A DNA stretch of 64,000 bases from Pseudomonas gessardii (GCF_001983165.1 NZ_MNPU01000020.1:1-64000), one strand, 5' to 3'. Positions 9,855 through 20,938 are shown, counted from the first letter of the stretch. Numbers and translations: made by a program. The notes: generated from the sequence alone by a model not told the origin.

Positions 9855-10475
9855 ATGCTCAAGCAAGCACTCACACAAAACGGTTTGATCGCCATCCTGC
9901 GCGGCCTGCGCCCGGACGAGGCCGCCGCTGTCGGCCAGGTGTTGTACCAGGCCGGGTTCCGGGTGATCGAAGTGCCGCTCAACTCGCCCGATCCCTACAC
10001 CAGCATCCGCACCCTGCGTGAGACGTTGCCGGCTGATTGCCTGATCGGTGCCGGCACGGTGTTGACCGCGGCGCAGGTGCAACAGGTGAAGGCGGCCGGT
10101 GGCCAGGTCATCGTCATGCCCCACAGCGATGCCAAGGTGCTGCGCGCCGCCAAAGCCGCAGGCCTGTACCTGTCGCCCGGGGTCGCGACGCCCACCGAAG
10201 CCTTCGCCGCCCTGGCCGAAGGCGCTGATGTGCTGAAGCTGTTCCCGGCCGAGCAAATGGGCCCGGCGGTGGTCAAGGCCTGGCTGGCGGTGTTGCCGGC
10301 CGGCACGGTGTTGCTGCCGGTGGGCGGGATTACCCCGGACAACATGCAGGTGTTCGTCGACGCGGGGGTCAAGGGCTTTGGCCTGGGCTCCGGGCTGTTC
10401 AAGCCCGGTATGAGTGTCGAGCAGGTGGCGGGCCGTGCCCAGGCGTATGTCGCTGCCTGGAACGCCTTGAACTGA
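9855..10475 (+). CDS. dgoA: 2-dehydro-3-deoxy-6-phosphogalactonate aldolase
   Basis: 206 residues, the standard KDPG/KDPGal aldolase size. It splits 2-keto-3-deoxy-6-phosphogalactonate into pyruvate and glyceraldehyde 3-phosphate. The catalytic glutamate is in VIEVPLNSP (near residue 36) and the Schiff-base lysine in VLKLFPAEQ (near residue 125), giving a TIM barrel. The start is the ATG one base after the dgoK stop. Gene order kinase-aldolase-dehydratase-transporter identifies the galactonate rather than the gluconate version. Confidence 0.95.
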   Translation: MLKQALTQNGLIAILRGLRPDEAAAVGQVLYQAGFRVIEVPLNSPDPYTSIRTLRETLPADCLIGAGTVLTAAQVQQVKAAGGQVIVMPHSDAKVLRAAKAAGLYLSPGVATPTEAFAALAEGADVLKLFPAEQMGPAVVKAWLAVLPAGTVLLPVGGITPDNMQVFVDAGVKGFGLGSGLFKPGMSVEQVAGRAQAYVAAWNALN

Positions 10476-10521
10476 GTGTGCCTGGCGCCCCGGCGCTGCA
10501 TCCGACAAGAGAGACAAGCAG

Positions 10522-11670
10522 ATGAAAATCACCAAACTGACCACCTTTATCGTGCCGCCGCGCTGGTGCTTCCTCAAAGTGGAAACCGACGCCGGCGTAA
10601 CCGGTTGGGGCGAGCCCGTGGTTGAAGGCCGCGCCCATACCGTGGCGGCGGCGGTCGAAGAACTGTCCGACTACTTGATCGGCAAAGACCCACGCAATAT
10701 CGAAGATATCTGGACCGTGCTCTATCGCGGCGGCTTCTACCGGGGCGGCGCGATCCATATGAGCGCCCTGGCCGGTATCGACCAGGCGTTGTGGGACATC
10801 AAGGGCAAGGCCCTCGGCGTGTCGGTCAGCGACCTGCTGGGCGGCCAGGTGCGGGACAAGATCCGCGTGTATTCGTGGATCGGCGGCGACCGCCCGGCCG
10901 ACACCGCCCGTGCGGCCAAGGAAGCTGTGGCCCGTGGCTTTACGGCGGTGAAGATGAACGGCACCGAGGAGCTGCAATTTCTCGACACCTTTGACAAGGT
11001 CGACCAGGCCCTGGCCAATGTCGCCGCCGTGCGCGATGCGGTCGGCCCGAATGTCGGTATCGGCGTGGACTTCCATGGCCGGGTGCACAAGCCCATGGCC
11101 AAGGTGCTGATGAAAGAGCTGGACCCGTACAAGCTGATGTTTATCGAAGAGCCGGTGCTGAGCGAAAACTACGAAGCGCTCAAGGAACTGGCGCCCCTGA
11201 CCAGCACCCCGATTGCCCTGGGCGAGCGGCTGTTTTCGCGCTGGGATTTCAAGCGCGTGCTCAGTGAAGGCTATGTCGACATCATCCAGCCGGATGCGTC
11301 CCACGCCGGCGGCATCACCGAAACCCGCAAGATCGCCAACATGGCCGAAGCCTACGACGTGGCCCTGGCCCTGCACTGCCCGCTGGGGCCGATCGCCCTG
11401 GCGGCGTGCCTGCAACTGGACGCGGTTTGCTACAACGCGTTTATCCAGGAGCAAAGCCTGGGCATTCACTACAACGAGAGCAACGACCTGCTCGATTACG
11501 TGCGCGACCCGGGTGTTTTCGACTACGACCAGGGCTTTGTGAAGATCCCCAACGGGCCGGGCCTGGGGATTGAGATCAACGAGCAATACGTGATCGAGCG
11601 CGCGGCCATTGGTCACCGCTGGCGCAACCCGATCTGGCGGCATGCCGATGGCAGTTTTGCCGAGTGGTGA
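10522..11670 (+). CDS. dgoD: D-galactonate dehydratase
   Basis: 382 residues, matching the E. coli enzyme. A member of the enolase superfamily that dehydrates D-galactonate to 2-keto-3-deoxygalactonate with Mg2+. Metal and acid/base residues are visible in VDFHGR (Asp and His), IEEPVL, GERLF, the [11 protein letters not shown] strand and LHCPLGP (His). Start preceded by AGAGAGACAAGCAG. It lies 46 bp after dgoA in the same operon. Confidence 0.96.
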   Translation: MKITKLTTFIVPPRWCFLKVETDAGVTGWGEPVVEGRAHTVAAAVEELSDYLIGKDPRNIEDIWTVLYRGGFYRGGAIHMSALAGIDQALWDIKGKALGVSVSDLLGGQVRDKIRVYSWIGGDRPADTARAAKEAVARGFTAVKMNGTEELQFLDTFDKVDQALANVAAVRDAVGPNVGIGVDFHGRVHKPMAKVLMKELDPYKLMFIEEPVLSENYEALKELAPLTSTPIALGERLFSRWDFKRVLSEGYVDIIQPDASHAGGITETRKIANMAEAYDVALALHCPLGPIALAACLQLDAVCYNAFIQEQSLGIHYNESNDLLDYVRDPGVFDYDQGFVKIPNGPGLGIEINEQYVIERAAIGHRWRNPIWRHADGSFAEW

Positions 11671-11694
11671 TTTTCATCTGATGGAGCGCGGTCA

Positions 11695-11766
11695 GTGTGG
11701 GAGCTGGCTTGCCTGCGATAGCGATAGTGAATGTTCCACCGCCATCGCAGGCAAGCCAGCTCCCAC
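11695..11766. repeat. Paired REP element between dgoD and dgoT
   Basis: GTGTGGGAGCTGGCTTGCCTGCGA and its inverted complement enclose about 24 nt, giving one strong hairpin. Its position inside the operon could make an mRNA processing or stability boundary upstream of the transporter gene. Confidence 0.85.
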
Positions 11767-11836
11767 CGTTAGCCCGGTTTCCACAGTCAGATAGCCGTTA
11801 ACCGACCTCAATAAACATAATAAGAGGCTCCCCCTC

Positions 11837-13153
11837 ATGCATCCTGAAACCCTCACCGGGCAGGCGTCCCTTGTCACGCCCAGCCGCAAGCGTTACTTCA
11901 TCATGGTCCTGCTGTTTATCACGGTGGTGATCAACTACCTGGACCGCAGCAACCTGTCGATTGCCGCGCCGGCCCTGACCAGTGACCTGGGGATCGACCC
12001 GGTGCACGTCGGGCTGATTTTCTCGGCGTTCGGCTGGACCTACGCCGCCATGCAAATCCCCGGCGGCTGGCTGGTGGACCGGGTGCCGCCGCGCATTCTG
12101 TACACCGCGGCCCTGCTGCTGTGGTCGATTGCCACGGTAATGCTGGGGTTTGCCGCAAGCTTTATTGCCCTGTTCGTGTTGCGCATGGCCGTAGGCGCCC
12201 TGGAAGCGCCGGCCTATCCGATCAACAGCCGGGTGGTCACCAGTTGGTTTCCCGAGCGTGAGCGCGCCACGGCCATTGGCTTCTACACGTCCGGGCAGTT
12301 CGTCGGGCTGGCGTTCCTGACCCCGGTGCTGGCCTGGTTGCAGCACCATTATGGCTGGCACATGGTGTTTATCAGCACCGGTGCGGTGGGCATTCTCTGG
12401 GCGGTGGTCTGGTACGCGGTGTACCGCGAGCCACGGGATTTCAAAGGGGTCAACAGCGCAGAAATCGAGCTGATCCGCGCCGGCGGCGGGCTGGTAGACC
12501 TGGAGGCGCAAACCGCCAAGCGCAAGGCCCCCTTCAGTTGGGTCGACCTGGGCATCGTCTTGAGCAAACGCAAGCTGTGGGGCATCTACCTGGGCCAGTT
12601 CTGCCTGAACTCGACCCTGTGGTTTTTCCTGACATGGTTCCCGACCTACCTGGTGAAATATCGCGGCATGGACTTCATCAAGTCCGGCCTGCTCGCCTCG
12701 CTGCCGTTCCTCGCCGCCTTTGTCGGGGTGTTGTGTTCCGGGCTGTTTTCCGATTGGCTGATCCGCCGTGGCGCCTCGGTAGGCTTTGCCCGTAAGTTGC
12801 CGATCATCAGCGGCCTGCTGATCTCCACGGCGATCATCGGCGCCAACTTCGTCGACTCGACGCCGTGGGTGATTGCGTTCCTGGCCGTGGCGTTTTTCGG
12901 CAACGGCCTGGCCTCGATCACCTGGTCGCTGGTGTCGACCCTGGCCCCGGCCCGGCTGTTGGGGCTGACCGGCGGGGTGTTCAATTTCATCGGCAATTTG
13001 GCGGCGATCACCACGCCGATCGTCATCGGCTTTCTGGCCACCGGCGATTCGTTTGCGCCGGCGATCACCTATATTGCCGTTCTGGCGTTGCTCGGTGCGC
13101 TGTCCTACATATTGCTGGTGGGCAAGGTCGAGCGCATCGAACTCAAGGAGTGA
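11837..13153 (+). CDS. dgoT: MFS D-galactonate/proton symporter
   Basis: 438 residues with 12 predicted membrane spans. It belongs to the anion:cation symporter family (phthalate permease/DgoT type): NYLDRSNLSIAAPAL in the first helix region, GGWLVDRVPPR after helix 2, and a long central loop near residues 200-230. Imports D-galactonate for the preceding catabolic genes. It is separated from dgoD by a REP hairpin of about 70 bp but keeps the same direction. Confidence 0.92.
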   Translation: MHPETLTGQASLVTPSRKRYFIMVLLFITVVINYLDRSNLSIAAPALTSDLGIDPVHVGLIFSAFGWTYAAMQIPGGWLVDRVPPRILYTAALLLWSIATVMLGFAASFIALFVLRMAVGALEAPAYPINSRVVTSWFPERERATAIGFYTSGQFVGLAFLTPVLAWLQHHYGWHMVFISTGAVGILWAVVWYAVYREPRDFKGVNSAEIELIRAGGGLVDLEAQTAKRKAPFSWVDLGIVLSKRKLWGIYLGQFCLNSTLWFFLTWFPTYLVKYRGMDFIKSGLLASLPFLAAFVGVLCSGLFSDWLIRRGASVGFARKLPIISGLLISTAIIGANFVDSTPWVIAFLAVAFFGNGLASITWSLVSTLAPARLLGLTGGVFNFIGNLAAITTPIVIGFLATGDSFAPAITYIAVLALLGALSYILLVGKVERIELKE

Positions 13154-13185
13154 CGAGCGACCCGGGGTCGCCCGTTCTACCCCGG

Positions 13186-14853
13186 CTACGGCGTGGTCGG
13201 CACCGACATCTCGTTACGGAAGATATTCAACGGGTCCCAGCGCTTTTTGGTACGGCGCAGGCGGCTTTCGATAATGGTGTTCGGGAAAAAGATCCGGTAC
13301 CACTGGGTATTTTTCCCATTGGCCGGGTTCCCGCCCAGGTAGGTCATGTCCAGGTCCGGGTAGTTGATGTAGCACCCCTCGAACTGATCATTGAGCGGCA
13401 CGCCCTGGCTGTCAGCGAAGGCCTGGAAATACAGGCCTTGAATCCAGTCGGCATGGGCCTGGTCGGCCTCGGCACTGGCATCGCGCCAGTAGCATTGCGG
13501 CTGCCACTTGAGATACGACGAGCGCTGGGCCACCGAGCTTTGTGCCCGTGTGGGTCCATCGGGCTGATTGATACACCCGCCAAACGACTGGATCTGGATC
13601 AGGCTTTGGGTCAGGTATTTATCCGGGTCTGGCCGGGTGAGGGTTGCCCAGATGGCCGACAGCACCTGGGGGGTGAACACGCCCTTTTGATAGGCCGACT
13701 TGTAACGACCCCGCTGGTTATCGCCGGAACCGTTGACCGATTGACTGAACGGTAGCCAATCCATGCGCCTGGCGGCCTGGTGCGCGCTGGACAGTGAGTC
13801 GATCGTGCGCCCGGCCTGGCTGCCGCGCGGCAGGTGGACCACATAAAACGGCGGGATCGACTCGGTGGCGCGCACGGCGACGGCGGCGAGCATCGTGGCG
13901 ACAAAATCCTCGAAAGGCGCCAGGTCATCGAGCAAGCCATCCTTGTCCACGTAATGAATACCCAGGGTCACGTTGCCGGTGTTCTGATGGCGCATTTCCA
14001 GTTTTGTCGCCAGGCCCCAGGTGTTGGTATTCGCCTGATTGTTCGCAAACCAGGCCTGGTAGGTCTCAAGCAGACGCTCCAGGGCCGGTTGCGTGAGGTC
14101 GGCCCAATCCCATTCCAGCACCAGCCAATACACCTCCTTTGGCGCTTGTGGCAGTGCCTTGAAGTAATAGCTGGTAATGATGCCGAACTGCCCACCCCCG
14201 CCGCCACAGCAGGCGGCGAACAGGTCCAGTTCATCGGCGTCGCTGCTTTCACGGGACACATGGGTGGCCAGCAGCCCCGTGCCCTGGGGGTTGGGCACCA
14301 GGATATCGACGCCGGACAACCAGTCGCAGGTCAGGCCGTACTTGCGTGACAGCAAGCCATAGCCGCCACCGCAGATATGCCCCCCGGCGCCCACGGAATA
14401 ACAGGAGCCACCGGGCAGGGTCTTGCTGGCGGCCGTGTACAGCGCCACATAGGTGTCCCAGTTCTGGCAGCCGGCCGCCACGCGGAATTGGTAGCCATAG
14501 GGCGCCTCGGGCACCAGCACCGAGCGCAGTTGCCCGTCGGCTTGATACGCCAGGGTCTTGAGTCGGCCTATATCGAGGATCGACAGGGTTTCGTTGGGGT
14601 GGCCGGGCATTCGGTTGGAGACAAAACCTTCATAGCAATGGCCGCCGCTGCGTACCGTAATGCGCCCATCGGCGAGCGCCAGGGCCTGGGCGGCGGCGTC
14701 GATAATGTCTTGTTCGCTGTAGCAGATATAGATCCGGCTGGCGCCATTGGGCGACGACTCACCCTGCACATTGCCCAACGGCCAACGCAGGTTGAAACCC
14801 TTTTGCAGCGTGGAATGACGGCGGTCCGAGGAGGTGACGAGATCAAATGCCAT
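13186..14853 (-). CDS. FAD-dependent oxidase of the berberine-bridge/GOOX type
   Basis: 555 residues from the ATG at 14853 (MAFDLVTSS), with GGAG 7 nt upstream; a TTG four codons earlier is less likely. PCMH-type FAD-binding domain with RSGGHCYEG (the histidine that binds the flavin 8-alpha position) and GGSCYSVGAGGHICGGGYG, whose cysteine fits the 6-S-cysteinyl attachment, so FAD is probably bicovalently bound. A BBE C-terminal domain ends in DPLNIFRNE. Relatives oxidise sugars or oligosaccharides to lactones, or alkaloids. No signal peptide is obvious. Its stop lies 33 bp from the dgoT stop, convergent. Substrate unknown. Confidence 0.85.
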   Translation of the reverse strand: MAFDLVTSSDRRHSTLQKGFNLRWPLGNVQGESSPNGASRIYICYSEQDIIDAAAQALALADGRITVRSGGHCYEGFVSNRMPGHPNETLSILDIGRLKTLAYQADGQLRSVLVPEAPYGYQFRVAAGCQNWDTYVALYTAASKTLPGGSCYSVGAGGHICGGGYGLLSRKYGLTCDWLSGVDILVPNPQGTGLLATHVSRESSDADELDLFAACCGGGGGQFGIITSYYFKALPQAPKEVYWLVLEWDWADLTQPALERLLETYQAWFANNQANTNTWGLATKLEMRHQNTGNVTLGIHYVDKDGLLDDLAPFEDFVATMLAAVAVRATESIPPFYVVHLPRGSQAGRTIDSLSSAHQAARRMDWLPFSQSVNGSGDNQRGRYKSAYQKGVFTPQVLSAIWATLTRPDPDKYLTQSLIQIQSFGGCINQPDGPTRAQSSVAQRSSYLKWQPQCYWRDASAEADQAHADWIQGLYFQAFADSQGVPLNDQFEGCYINYPDLDMTYLGGNPANGKNTQWYRIFFPNTIIESRLRRTKKRWDPLNIFRNEMSVPTTP

Positions 14854-15009
14854 GTTGTGCTCCAAAGAGACAGAATGACTTCTGATGCGGCTAACTTAAC
14901 GACCGGGAAGGCAAGAACTGCAGAGTGCCGAGGCGGTTAGACGGCAATAGGCATGAAGTACGGTGAGTGAAGGCAGGTAGCCTGCCCGCTTCAGCCTAGT
15001 CCAAAAATG

Positions 15010-15109
15010 CAGGTGCCGGCTTGCCTGCGATGGTGTCAGATAAAAAGCCGCAGGGTGTCAGGCATCCTGCGTCATCGTTAACGACCATCGCGAGCAAGCC
15101 CGCCCACCG
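15010..15109. repeat. REP pair downstream of trpA
   Basis: GCCGGCTTGCCTGCGATGGT at 15014 onward and an inverted copy CCATCGCGAGCAAGCCCGCCCAC ending near 15108 enclose a 50-nt spacer that itself contains GCCGCAGGGTGTCAGG against CATCCTGCG. It abuts the trpA stop and fills most of the 256-bp gap after the FAD oxidase promoter. Confidence 0.7.
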
Positions 15110-15919
15110 TTACTTACGGGCGTTACGTACACCTTCCGACAGCGCGGCACACAGGCTCAACACCCCATCGATCGCTTGCTGGTCGTGGCTGGCATTGGCG
15201 ATATGGTCGATCAGCGCCGACCCCACCACCACACCGTCCGCCAGGCGGGCGATGGCGGCGGCCTGTTCCGGGGTGCGGATGCCGAAGCCGATGCTGATTG
15301 GCAGGTCGGTATGCCGGCGCAGGCGGCCGACGGCTTCTTCCACGTGTTCCAGGGTGGCGGCACCGGCACCGGTCACACCGGCCACCGACACGTAGTACAC
15401 AAACCCGGAGCTGCCGTTGAGCACCGTGGGCAGGCGCACATCGTCGGTGGTGGGCGTGGTCAGGCGGATAAAATCGATGCCGGCGGCCTGGGCCGGGTCG
15501 CACAGTTCGCTGTTATGTTCCGGCGGCATATCGACCACGATCAGGCCATCGACGCCGGCCTCTTTGGCATCACTGATAAAGCGCGGCACGCCGTACATAT
15601 GGATCGGGTTGAAGTAGCCCATCAACACCAGTGGCGTGTCGCTATTGCCCTGGCGGAACTCGCGCACCATCTGCAGGGTTTTCGCCAGGTTCTGCTTGGC
15701 GCCCAACGCGCGGATATTGGCCAGTTGGATCGCCGGGCCGTCGGCCATCGGATCGGTGAAGGGCATGCCCAACTCGATCACATCGGCACCGGCTGCCGGC
15801 AAGCCCTTGAGGATCGCCAGGGAGGTGTCATACCCCGGGTCGCCGGCGGTAATGAAGGTCACCAGGGCGGCGCGGTTTTGTTCCTTGAGTTGCGCAAAGC
15901 GGGTTTGCAGGCGGCTCAT
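15110..15919 (-). CDS. trpA: Tryptophan synthase alpha subunit
   Basis: 269 residues. Cleaves indole-3-glycerol phosphate to indole and glyceraldehyde 3-phosphate inside the alpha2-beta2 complex. Catalytic Glu49 (VIELGMPF) and Asp60 (DPMADGPA) occupy the canonical positions. Its ATG follows the trpB stop with no spacer, so translation is coupled. In Pseudomonas trpBA stands apart from the other trp genes and is activated by TrpI with indoleglycerol phosphate. Confidence 0.98.
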   Translation of the reverse strand: MSRLQTRFAQLKEQNRAALVTFITAGDPGYDTSLAILKGLPAAGADVIELGMPFTDPMADGPAIQLANIRALGAKQNLAKTLQMVREFRQGNSDTPLVLMGYFNPIHMYGVPRFISDAKEAGVDGLIVVDMPPEHNSELCDPAQAAGIDFIRLTTPTTDDVRLPTVLNGSSGFVYYVSVAGVTGAGAATLEHVEEAVGRLRRHTDLPISIGFGIRTPEQAAAIARLADGVVVGSALIDHIANASHDQQAIDGVLSLCAALSEGVRNARK

Positions 15920-17256
<1,337 letters not shown>

Positions 17257-18153
17257 ATGAGCCGAGACCTTCCCCCGCTTAACGCCTTGCGCGCATTTGA
17301 AGCCACCGCCCGCCTCAACAGCGTCAGCCAGGCTGCCGAACAATTGCACGTGACCCACGGTGCCGTCAGCCGACAACTGAAAGTGTTGGAAGAACACCTT
17401 GGCGTGAGTCTTTTCGTCAAGGATGGGCGCGGCATTAAACTCACAAATGCCGGCGTGCGGCTGCGCGATGCCAGCGTCGAGGCGTTCGAGCGCCTGCGGG
17501 ATGTGTGCGGGGCGTTGACCCAGAGCAGCGCCGACGCGCCCTTTGTGCTTGGCTGTTCCGGAAGTTTGCTGGCGCGCTGGTTTATTCCACGGCTGGGGCG
17601 CCTGAATGCCGACTTGCCGGATTTGCGCCTGCATCTGTCGGCGGGCGAAGGCGACCTTGACCCCAGGCGGCCGGGCCTGGATGCACTACTGGTGTTTGCC
17701 GAACCGCCATGGCCTGCGGATATGCAGGTGTACGAACTGGCTGGCGAGCGGATCGGCCCGGTGATGAGCCCGCACTTTGCCCACTACCAGGCCCTGCGCG
17801 AGGCGCCCGCCCAGGCCCTGCTGGGCGAAGCCCTGTTGCACACCACCTCGCGTCCGCAAGCCTGGCCCAACTGGGCGCAGCACCATGGCATCGAGGCCGG
17901 CGCGTTGCAGTACGGCCAGGGTTTTGAGCATTTGTATTATTTGCTGGAGGCGGCCGTGGCTGGCCTGGGGGTGGCGATCGCCCCGCAACCGCTGGTGGCG
18001 GAGGACGTGCGCGCCGGTCGCCTGGTGGCGCCGTGGGGCTTTAGCCAAACCCCGGCGCACCTGGCGTTGTGGTTACCCAAGCGCGCCGCAGATGGGCGCG
18101 CCCGGCAGCTGGCGCAGTGGCTCAAGGCTGAGCTGGCGCGCCAGCCGGCTTAG
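17257..18153 (+). CDS. trpI: LysR-family activator of trpBA
   Basis: 298 residues from the ATG at 17257 ([19 protein letters not shown]), close to the known TrpI length; the longest frame adds 15 unlikely residues. N-terminal winged helix ([21 protein letters not shown]) and a C-terminal effector domain that senses indole-3-glycerol phosphate. Divergent from trpBA. Its TAG stop overlaps the TAA of the convergent DUF883 gene. Confidence 0.94.
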   Translation: MSRDLPPLNALRAFEATARLNSVSQAAEQLHVTHGAVSRQLKVLEEHLGVSLFVKDGRGIKLTNAGVRLRDASVEAFERLRDVCGALTQSSADAPFVLGCSGSLLARWFIPRLGRLNADLPDLRLHLSAGEGDLDPRRPGLDALLVFAEPPWPADMQVYELAGERIGPVMSPHFAHYQALREAPAQALLGEALLHTTSRPQAWPNWAQHHGIEAGALQYGQGFEHLYYLLEAAVAGLGVAIAPQPLVAEDVRAGRLVAPWGFSQTPAHLALWLPKRAADGRARQLAQWLKAELARQPA

Positions 18154-18476
18154 TCACCGCGCTTGCACAGCAGGTAGGCCGCCAGCAGGCCCAGGGCGCC
18201 AACGGCAACGCCGGCGGTGGTCCAAGGGTGCTCCTGGGCATAGTCACGGGTGGCCGCCCCGGTTTCGCGGATTTTCACTTTGCCTTCTTCGTAGGCGTCG
18301 CTGATCAGGTGGCGGGAGTGCTTGAGGGCATTCTCGGCATTGCTTTTGAGGGCCTTGAGGGTTTTGCGCGACTCGTCAGACGCATCGTCCTTGAGGCTCT
18401 CAAGGGATTTGAGCAGGCTCGAAATCTCGGCTTCCATGCTTTCCAATGACGCTTTGCGTAAAGAGGTGTTGGCCAT
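18150..18476 (-). CDS. DUF883 (ElaB/YqjD-like) membrane-anchored protein
   Basis: 108 residues from the ATG at 18476 ([17 protein letters not shown]), after a CTCCAGGAGAG ribosome site. It is mostly charged amphipathic helix and likely coiled coil over residues 10-75, followed by a C-terminal hydrophobic segment ([18 protein letters not shown]) that would anchor it in the inner membrane. E. coli relatives YqjD and ElaB are stationary-phase proteins that bind ribosomes; the role here is inferred. Its stop codon overlaps that of trpI by convergence. Confidence 0.85.
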   Translation of the reverse strand: MANTSLRKASLESMEAEISSLLKSLESLKDDASDESRKTLKALKSNAENALKHSRHLISDAYEEGKVKIRETGAATRDYAQEHPWTTAGVAVGALGLLAAYLLCKRGD

Positions 18477-18630
18477 GTGGGCTCTCCTGGAGTGATTGAG
18501 TGGCATTGTTGGTTCCGACTGCGGGGGGTGCAGAAAGTGCAGTAAATCTGAACTTTCAAGTGAGAAGGGGCGCCAGAAGCAGTACGAAGAATCACTGCTA
18601 GGCTTTATTCAACGACCCAGGAGAACGCTC

Positions 18631-18846
18631 ATGTCTGATCATCACACCTACAAGAAAGTCGAACTGGTGGGTTCGTCCCCAACCAGCATCGAGGACGCCA
18701 TCAACAATGCCCTGGCCGAGGCCAGCAAGAGCATCAAGCATCTGGAGTGGTTCGAGGTGACCGAAACCCGTGGCCACATCAAGGACGGCAAGGCCGCGCA
18801 CTTCCAGGTAACGCTCAAGGTGGGCTTTCGTATTGCCAATAGTTGA
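18631..18846 (+). CDS. Dodecin, flavin-binding dodecamer
   Basis: 71 residues from the ATG at 18631, with CCAGGAGAA as ribosome site. The sequence [24 protein letters not shown] and [14 protein letters not shown] matches dodecins, small beta-alpha-beta-beta proteins that assemble as hollow 12-mers storing FMN/FAD or CoA. The tryptophan in EWFEV is the residue that stacks on flavin. A hairpin follows at 18906. The upstream sequence has a near-AlgU promoter (GAACTT-N17-CCAGA at 18550-18577). Confidence 0.93.
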   Translation: MSDHHTYKKVELVGSSPTSIEDAINNALAEASKSIKHLEWFEVTETRGHIKDGKAAHFQVTLKVGFRIANS

Positions 18847-18905
18847 TAGGCTTGGTTGAACTTTGCACGCTGGCTGATTGCCATAACCTGCGCGACACCC
18901 TTTGG

Positions 18906-18939
18906 GCGCCGATGCCCTCTGCGTCGGCGCGCACTTTTT
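18906..18939 (+). terminator. Putative terminator after dodecin
   Basis: GCGCCGA at 18906-18912 pairs with TCGGCGC at 18924-18930; after GCAC a run of five T follows. It lies between dodecin and the next gene in the same direction. Confidence 0.6.
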
Positions 18940-18962
18940 GATCAGCGCAAGGAAAGTAACGG

Positions 18963-19187
18963 ATGAAAAAGTTTCTGTTAGCGGTAGGTTTGTTGAGCCT
19001 GGCGGGTACGGCCCTGGCGGCGGGCAAGCCGTGTGACGAGCTGAAAAGCGAAATCGACGCCAAGATCCAGGCCAATGGCGCTTCCGGGTACACCCTGGAA
19101 ATTGTCGATAAAGGCAGCGCAACCAATGGCGACGTCGTCGGCAGTTGCGAAGGTAGTACCAAGGAAATCGTCTACAACCGCGGGTGA
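18963..19187 (+). CDS. DUF1161 periplasmic protein, copy 1
   Basis: 74 residues: a signal peptide (MKKFLLAVGLLSLAGTALAA), then a short domain with CDELK and SCEG cysteines that probably form a disulfide, and IVYNRG at the end. DUF1161 proteins are small envelope proteins of unknown role. A second, divergent paralogue lies at 22778. AAGGAAAGTAACGG precedes the ATG. Confidence 0.9.
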   Translation: MKKFLLAVGLLSLAGTALAAGKPCDELKSEIDAKIQANGASGYTLEIVDKGSATNGDVVGSCEGSTKEIVYNRG

Positions 19188-19204
19188 TCCCGTGCGGCAG
19201 ACGT

Positions 19205-19234
19205 AAAAACCGACGCCAGGGCGTCGGTTTTTTT
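19205..19234 (+). terminator. Rho-independent terminator of DUF1161 copy 1
   Basis: AAAAACCGACGCC and GGCGTCGGTTTTTTT form a strong GC stem with a T tract. The A run before it would let it act on the convergent LLM oxidoreductase gene as well. Confidence 0.88.
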
Positions 19235-19245
19235 ATTTGTGTGGG

Positions 19246-20247
19246 TCAGCCCTTCATCACCTGGGCCAGCAGCTCGTAGGAATGAATCCGATCAGCATGC
19301 TCGTACAGGTCGCAGGTAAAGATCAGCTCATCGGCACCGGTCTGCTCGATCAACACCTCCAGTTTGGCGCGAATCTTCGCCGGGCTCCCCACCATCGCCA
19401 GGCCCAGGAAATTGCCGACCGCTTCTTTTTCATGGGGCTGCCACAAGCCGTCCATGCTGTCGACCGGCGGGCGCTGTACCAGGCTCTGCCCGCGCATCAG
19501 CGCGAGGATTCGTTGGTAGACCGAGGTGGCCAGGTAATCGGCCTGCTCATCGGTATCCGCGGCCACCAGCGGCACGCCGAGCATCACGTAGGGCTTGTCG
19601 AGCACGGCTGAAGGCTTGAAGTGATTGCGATAGACGCGAATCGCCTCATGCATCATGCGCGGTGCGAAATGAGAGGCGAAGGCGTAGGGCAACCCGCGTT
19701 CACCGGCCAATTGGGCGCTGAACAGGCTGGAGCCCAGCAGCCACACCGGGACGTTGGTGTCGGTGCCCGGGACGGCGATCACCCGTTGCTCGGGCGTGCG
19801 TGGGCCCAGGTAGGCCATCAACTCGGCCACATCCTCGGGGAAGTCGTCGGCACTGCCGGAGCGCTCGCGGCGCAGGGCGCGGGCGGTCATCTGGTCGGAG
19901 CCGGGCGCACGGCCCAGGCCCAGGTCGATCCGGCCGGGGTACAGGCTTTCCAGGGTGCCGAACTGCTCGGCGATCACCAGTGGCGCGTGGTTGGGCAGCA
20001 TCACACCGCCGGATCCGACGCGGATGCTCGAGGTGCCACCGGCCAGGTAGCCCAGCAGCACCGAGGTTGCGGAGCTGGCGATGCCATCCATATTGTGGTG
20101 CTCGGCCACCCAGAAACGGGTGTAGCCGAATTTTTCCACATGCTGGGCCAGGTCCAGGGAATTACGCAGCGACTGCGCGGGGCTGCCATTGGCGCGCACC
20201 GGCACCAGGTCGAGGGTCGAGAACTTCACATCGGACAGTGGTTTCAT
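19246..20247 (-). CDS. LLM-class flavin-dependent oxidoreductase (luciferase-like)
   Basis: 333 residues from the ATG at 20247 ([18 protein letters not shown]), with a GGAGAAG site; the longest frame adds 21 residues. TIM-barrel monooxygenase fold: [18 protein letters not shown] near residues 42-60, [19 protein letters not shown] and [16 protein letters not shown], typical of the MsnO8/YhbW group that uses reduced FMN from a partner reductase. Substrate unknown. Convergent with the upstream DUF1161 gene and divergent from osmC. Confidence 0.9.
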   Translation of the reverse strand: MKPLSDVKFSTLDLVPVRANGSPAQSLRNSLDLAQHVEKFGYTRFWVAEHHNMDGIASSATSVLLGYLAGGTSSIRVGSGGVMLPNHAPLVIAEQFGTLESLYPGRIDLGLGRAPGSDQMTARALRRERSGSADDFPEDVAELMAYLGPRTPEQRVIAVPGTDTNVPVWLLGSSLFSAQLAGERGLPYAFASHFAPRMMHEAIRVYRNHFKPSAVLDKPYVMLGVPLVAADTDEQADYLATSVYQRILALMRGQSLVQRPPVDSMDGLWQPHEKEAVGNFLGLAMVGSPAKIRAKLEVLIEQTGADELIFTCDLYEHADRIHSYELLAQVMKG

Positions 20248-20395
20248 AAGCCTGCTTCTCCATAGGGGCGCAGGCTTGTGACGAACCAATACCTGCCGCT
20301 GCATGTGCATGTCCTATGCAATGAGGGCATATACCCGAGATTCAATAGCCGCTGTGAAATTTCCTACTTGGTTGCTTGGTTTTTCCAGTGGGGAT

Positions 20396-20423
20396 GAACT
20401 TTGCCAGAGCTTCTATCCTCAGA
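20396..20423 (+). promoter_or_regulatory. AlgU (sigma-22)-type promoter for osmC
   Basis: GAACTT at 20396-20401 and TCAGA at 20419-20423 with 17 nt between match the AlgU/RpoE consensus GAACTT-N16/17-TCnnA. Transcription would begin near 20430, leaving a leader of about 30 nt before the ATG. The same arrangement with the same -10 recurs at 59639. Confidence 0.7.
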
Positions 20424-20460
20424 ACCTTACTGATGCACCACCACTGCTTGGGAGATTGCC

Positions 20461-20895
20461 ATGAGTATCGTGAAAAAAGCCTCCGCCCACTGGGAAGGCG
20501 ACCTGAAAACCGGCCTGGGTTCTATCTCGACCGAAACCGGCGTGCTGCGCGAAGCCCCCTACGGCTTCAAGGCACGTTTTGAAGGTGGCAAGGGCACCAA
20601 CCCTGAAGAACTGATCGGCGCGGCCCATGCCGGCTGTTTCTCCATGGCCTTTTCGATGATCCTGGGCGAGGCCGGGCTCAAGGCCGACAGCATCGACACC
20701 CAGGCCGAAGTGACCCTGGATCAGGTGGACGGTGGTTTTGCGATCACCGCAGTCCACCTGATCCTCAAGGCCAAGATCCCCGGCGCGAGCCAGGCGCAGT
20801 TCGATGAGCTGAGCAAAAAGGCCAAGGAAGGATGCCCGGTATCCAAGGTCCTGAATGCCACCATCACGCTGGACGGTACGCTGCTGTCTGTTTGA
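20461..20895 (+). CDS. osmC: OsmC-family peroxiredoxin
   Basis: 144 residues, the OsmC length. Thiol peroxidase that reduces organic hydroperoxides; redox cysteines are in AHAGCFSMAFS (near residue 60) and GCPVSKVL (near residue 125), and the N-terminal SAHWEGDLKTG marks the OsmC rather than the Ohr branch. The AlgU-type promoter just upstream fits its envelope and osmotic stress regulation. A hairpin with a pyrimidine-rich tail follows the stop. Confidence 0.94.
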   Translation: MSIVKKASAHWEGDLKTGLGSISTETGVLREAPYGFKARFEGGKGTNPEELIGAAHAGCFSMAFSMILGEAGLKADSIDTQAEVTLDQVDGGFAITAVHLILKAKIPGASQAQFDELSKKAKEGCPVSKVLNATITLDGTLLSV

Positions 20896-20905
20896 TTCCG
20901 GGTGA

Positions 20906-20938
20906 GGTGATGAGGGGGGACTCTCATCACCCTCTTCT
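20906..20938 (+). terminator. Putative terminator after osmC
   Basis: GGTGATGAG at 20906-20914 pairs with CTCATCACC at 20923-20931, followed by CTCTTCTT. Nine perfect base pairs but only a mixed pyrimidine tail. Confidence 0.6.

Noticed and set aside
13186..14853. Possible frameshift or truncation in the FAD oxidase
   Set aside because: The frame is open from the flavin-binding N-terminus to the C-terminal BBE motif at full family length.
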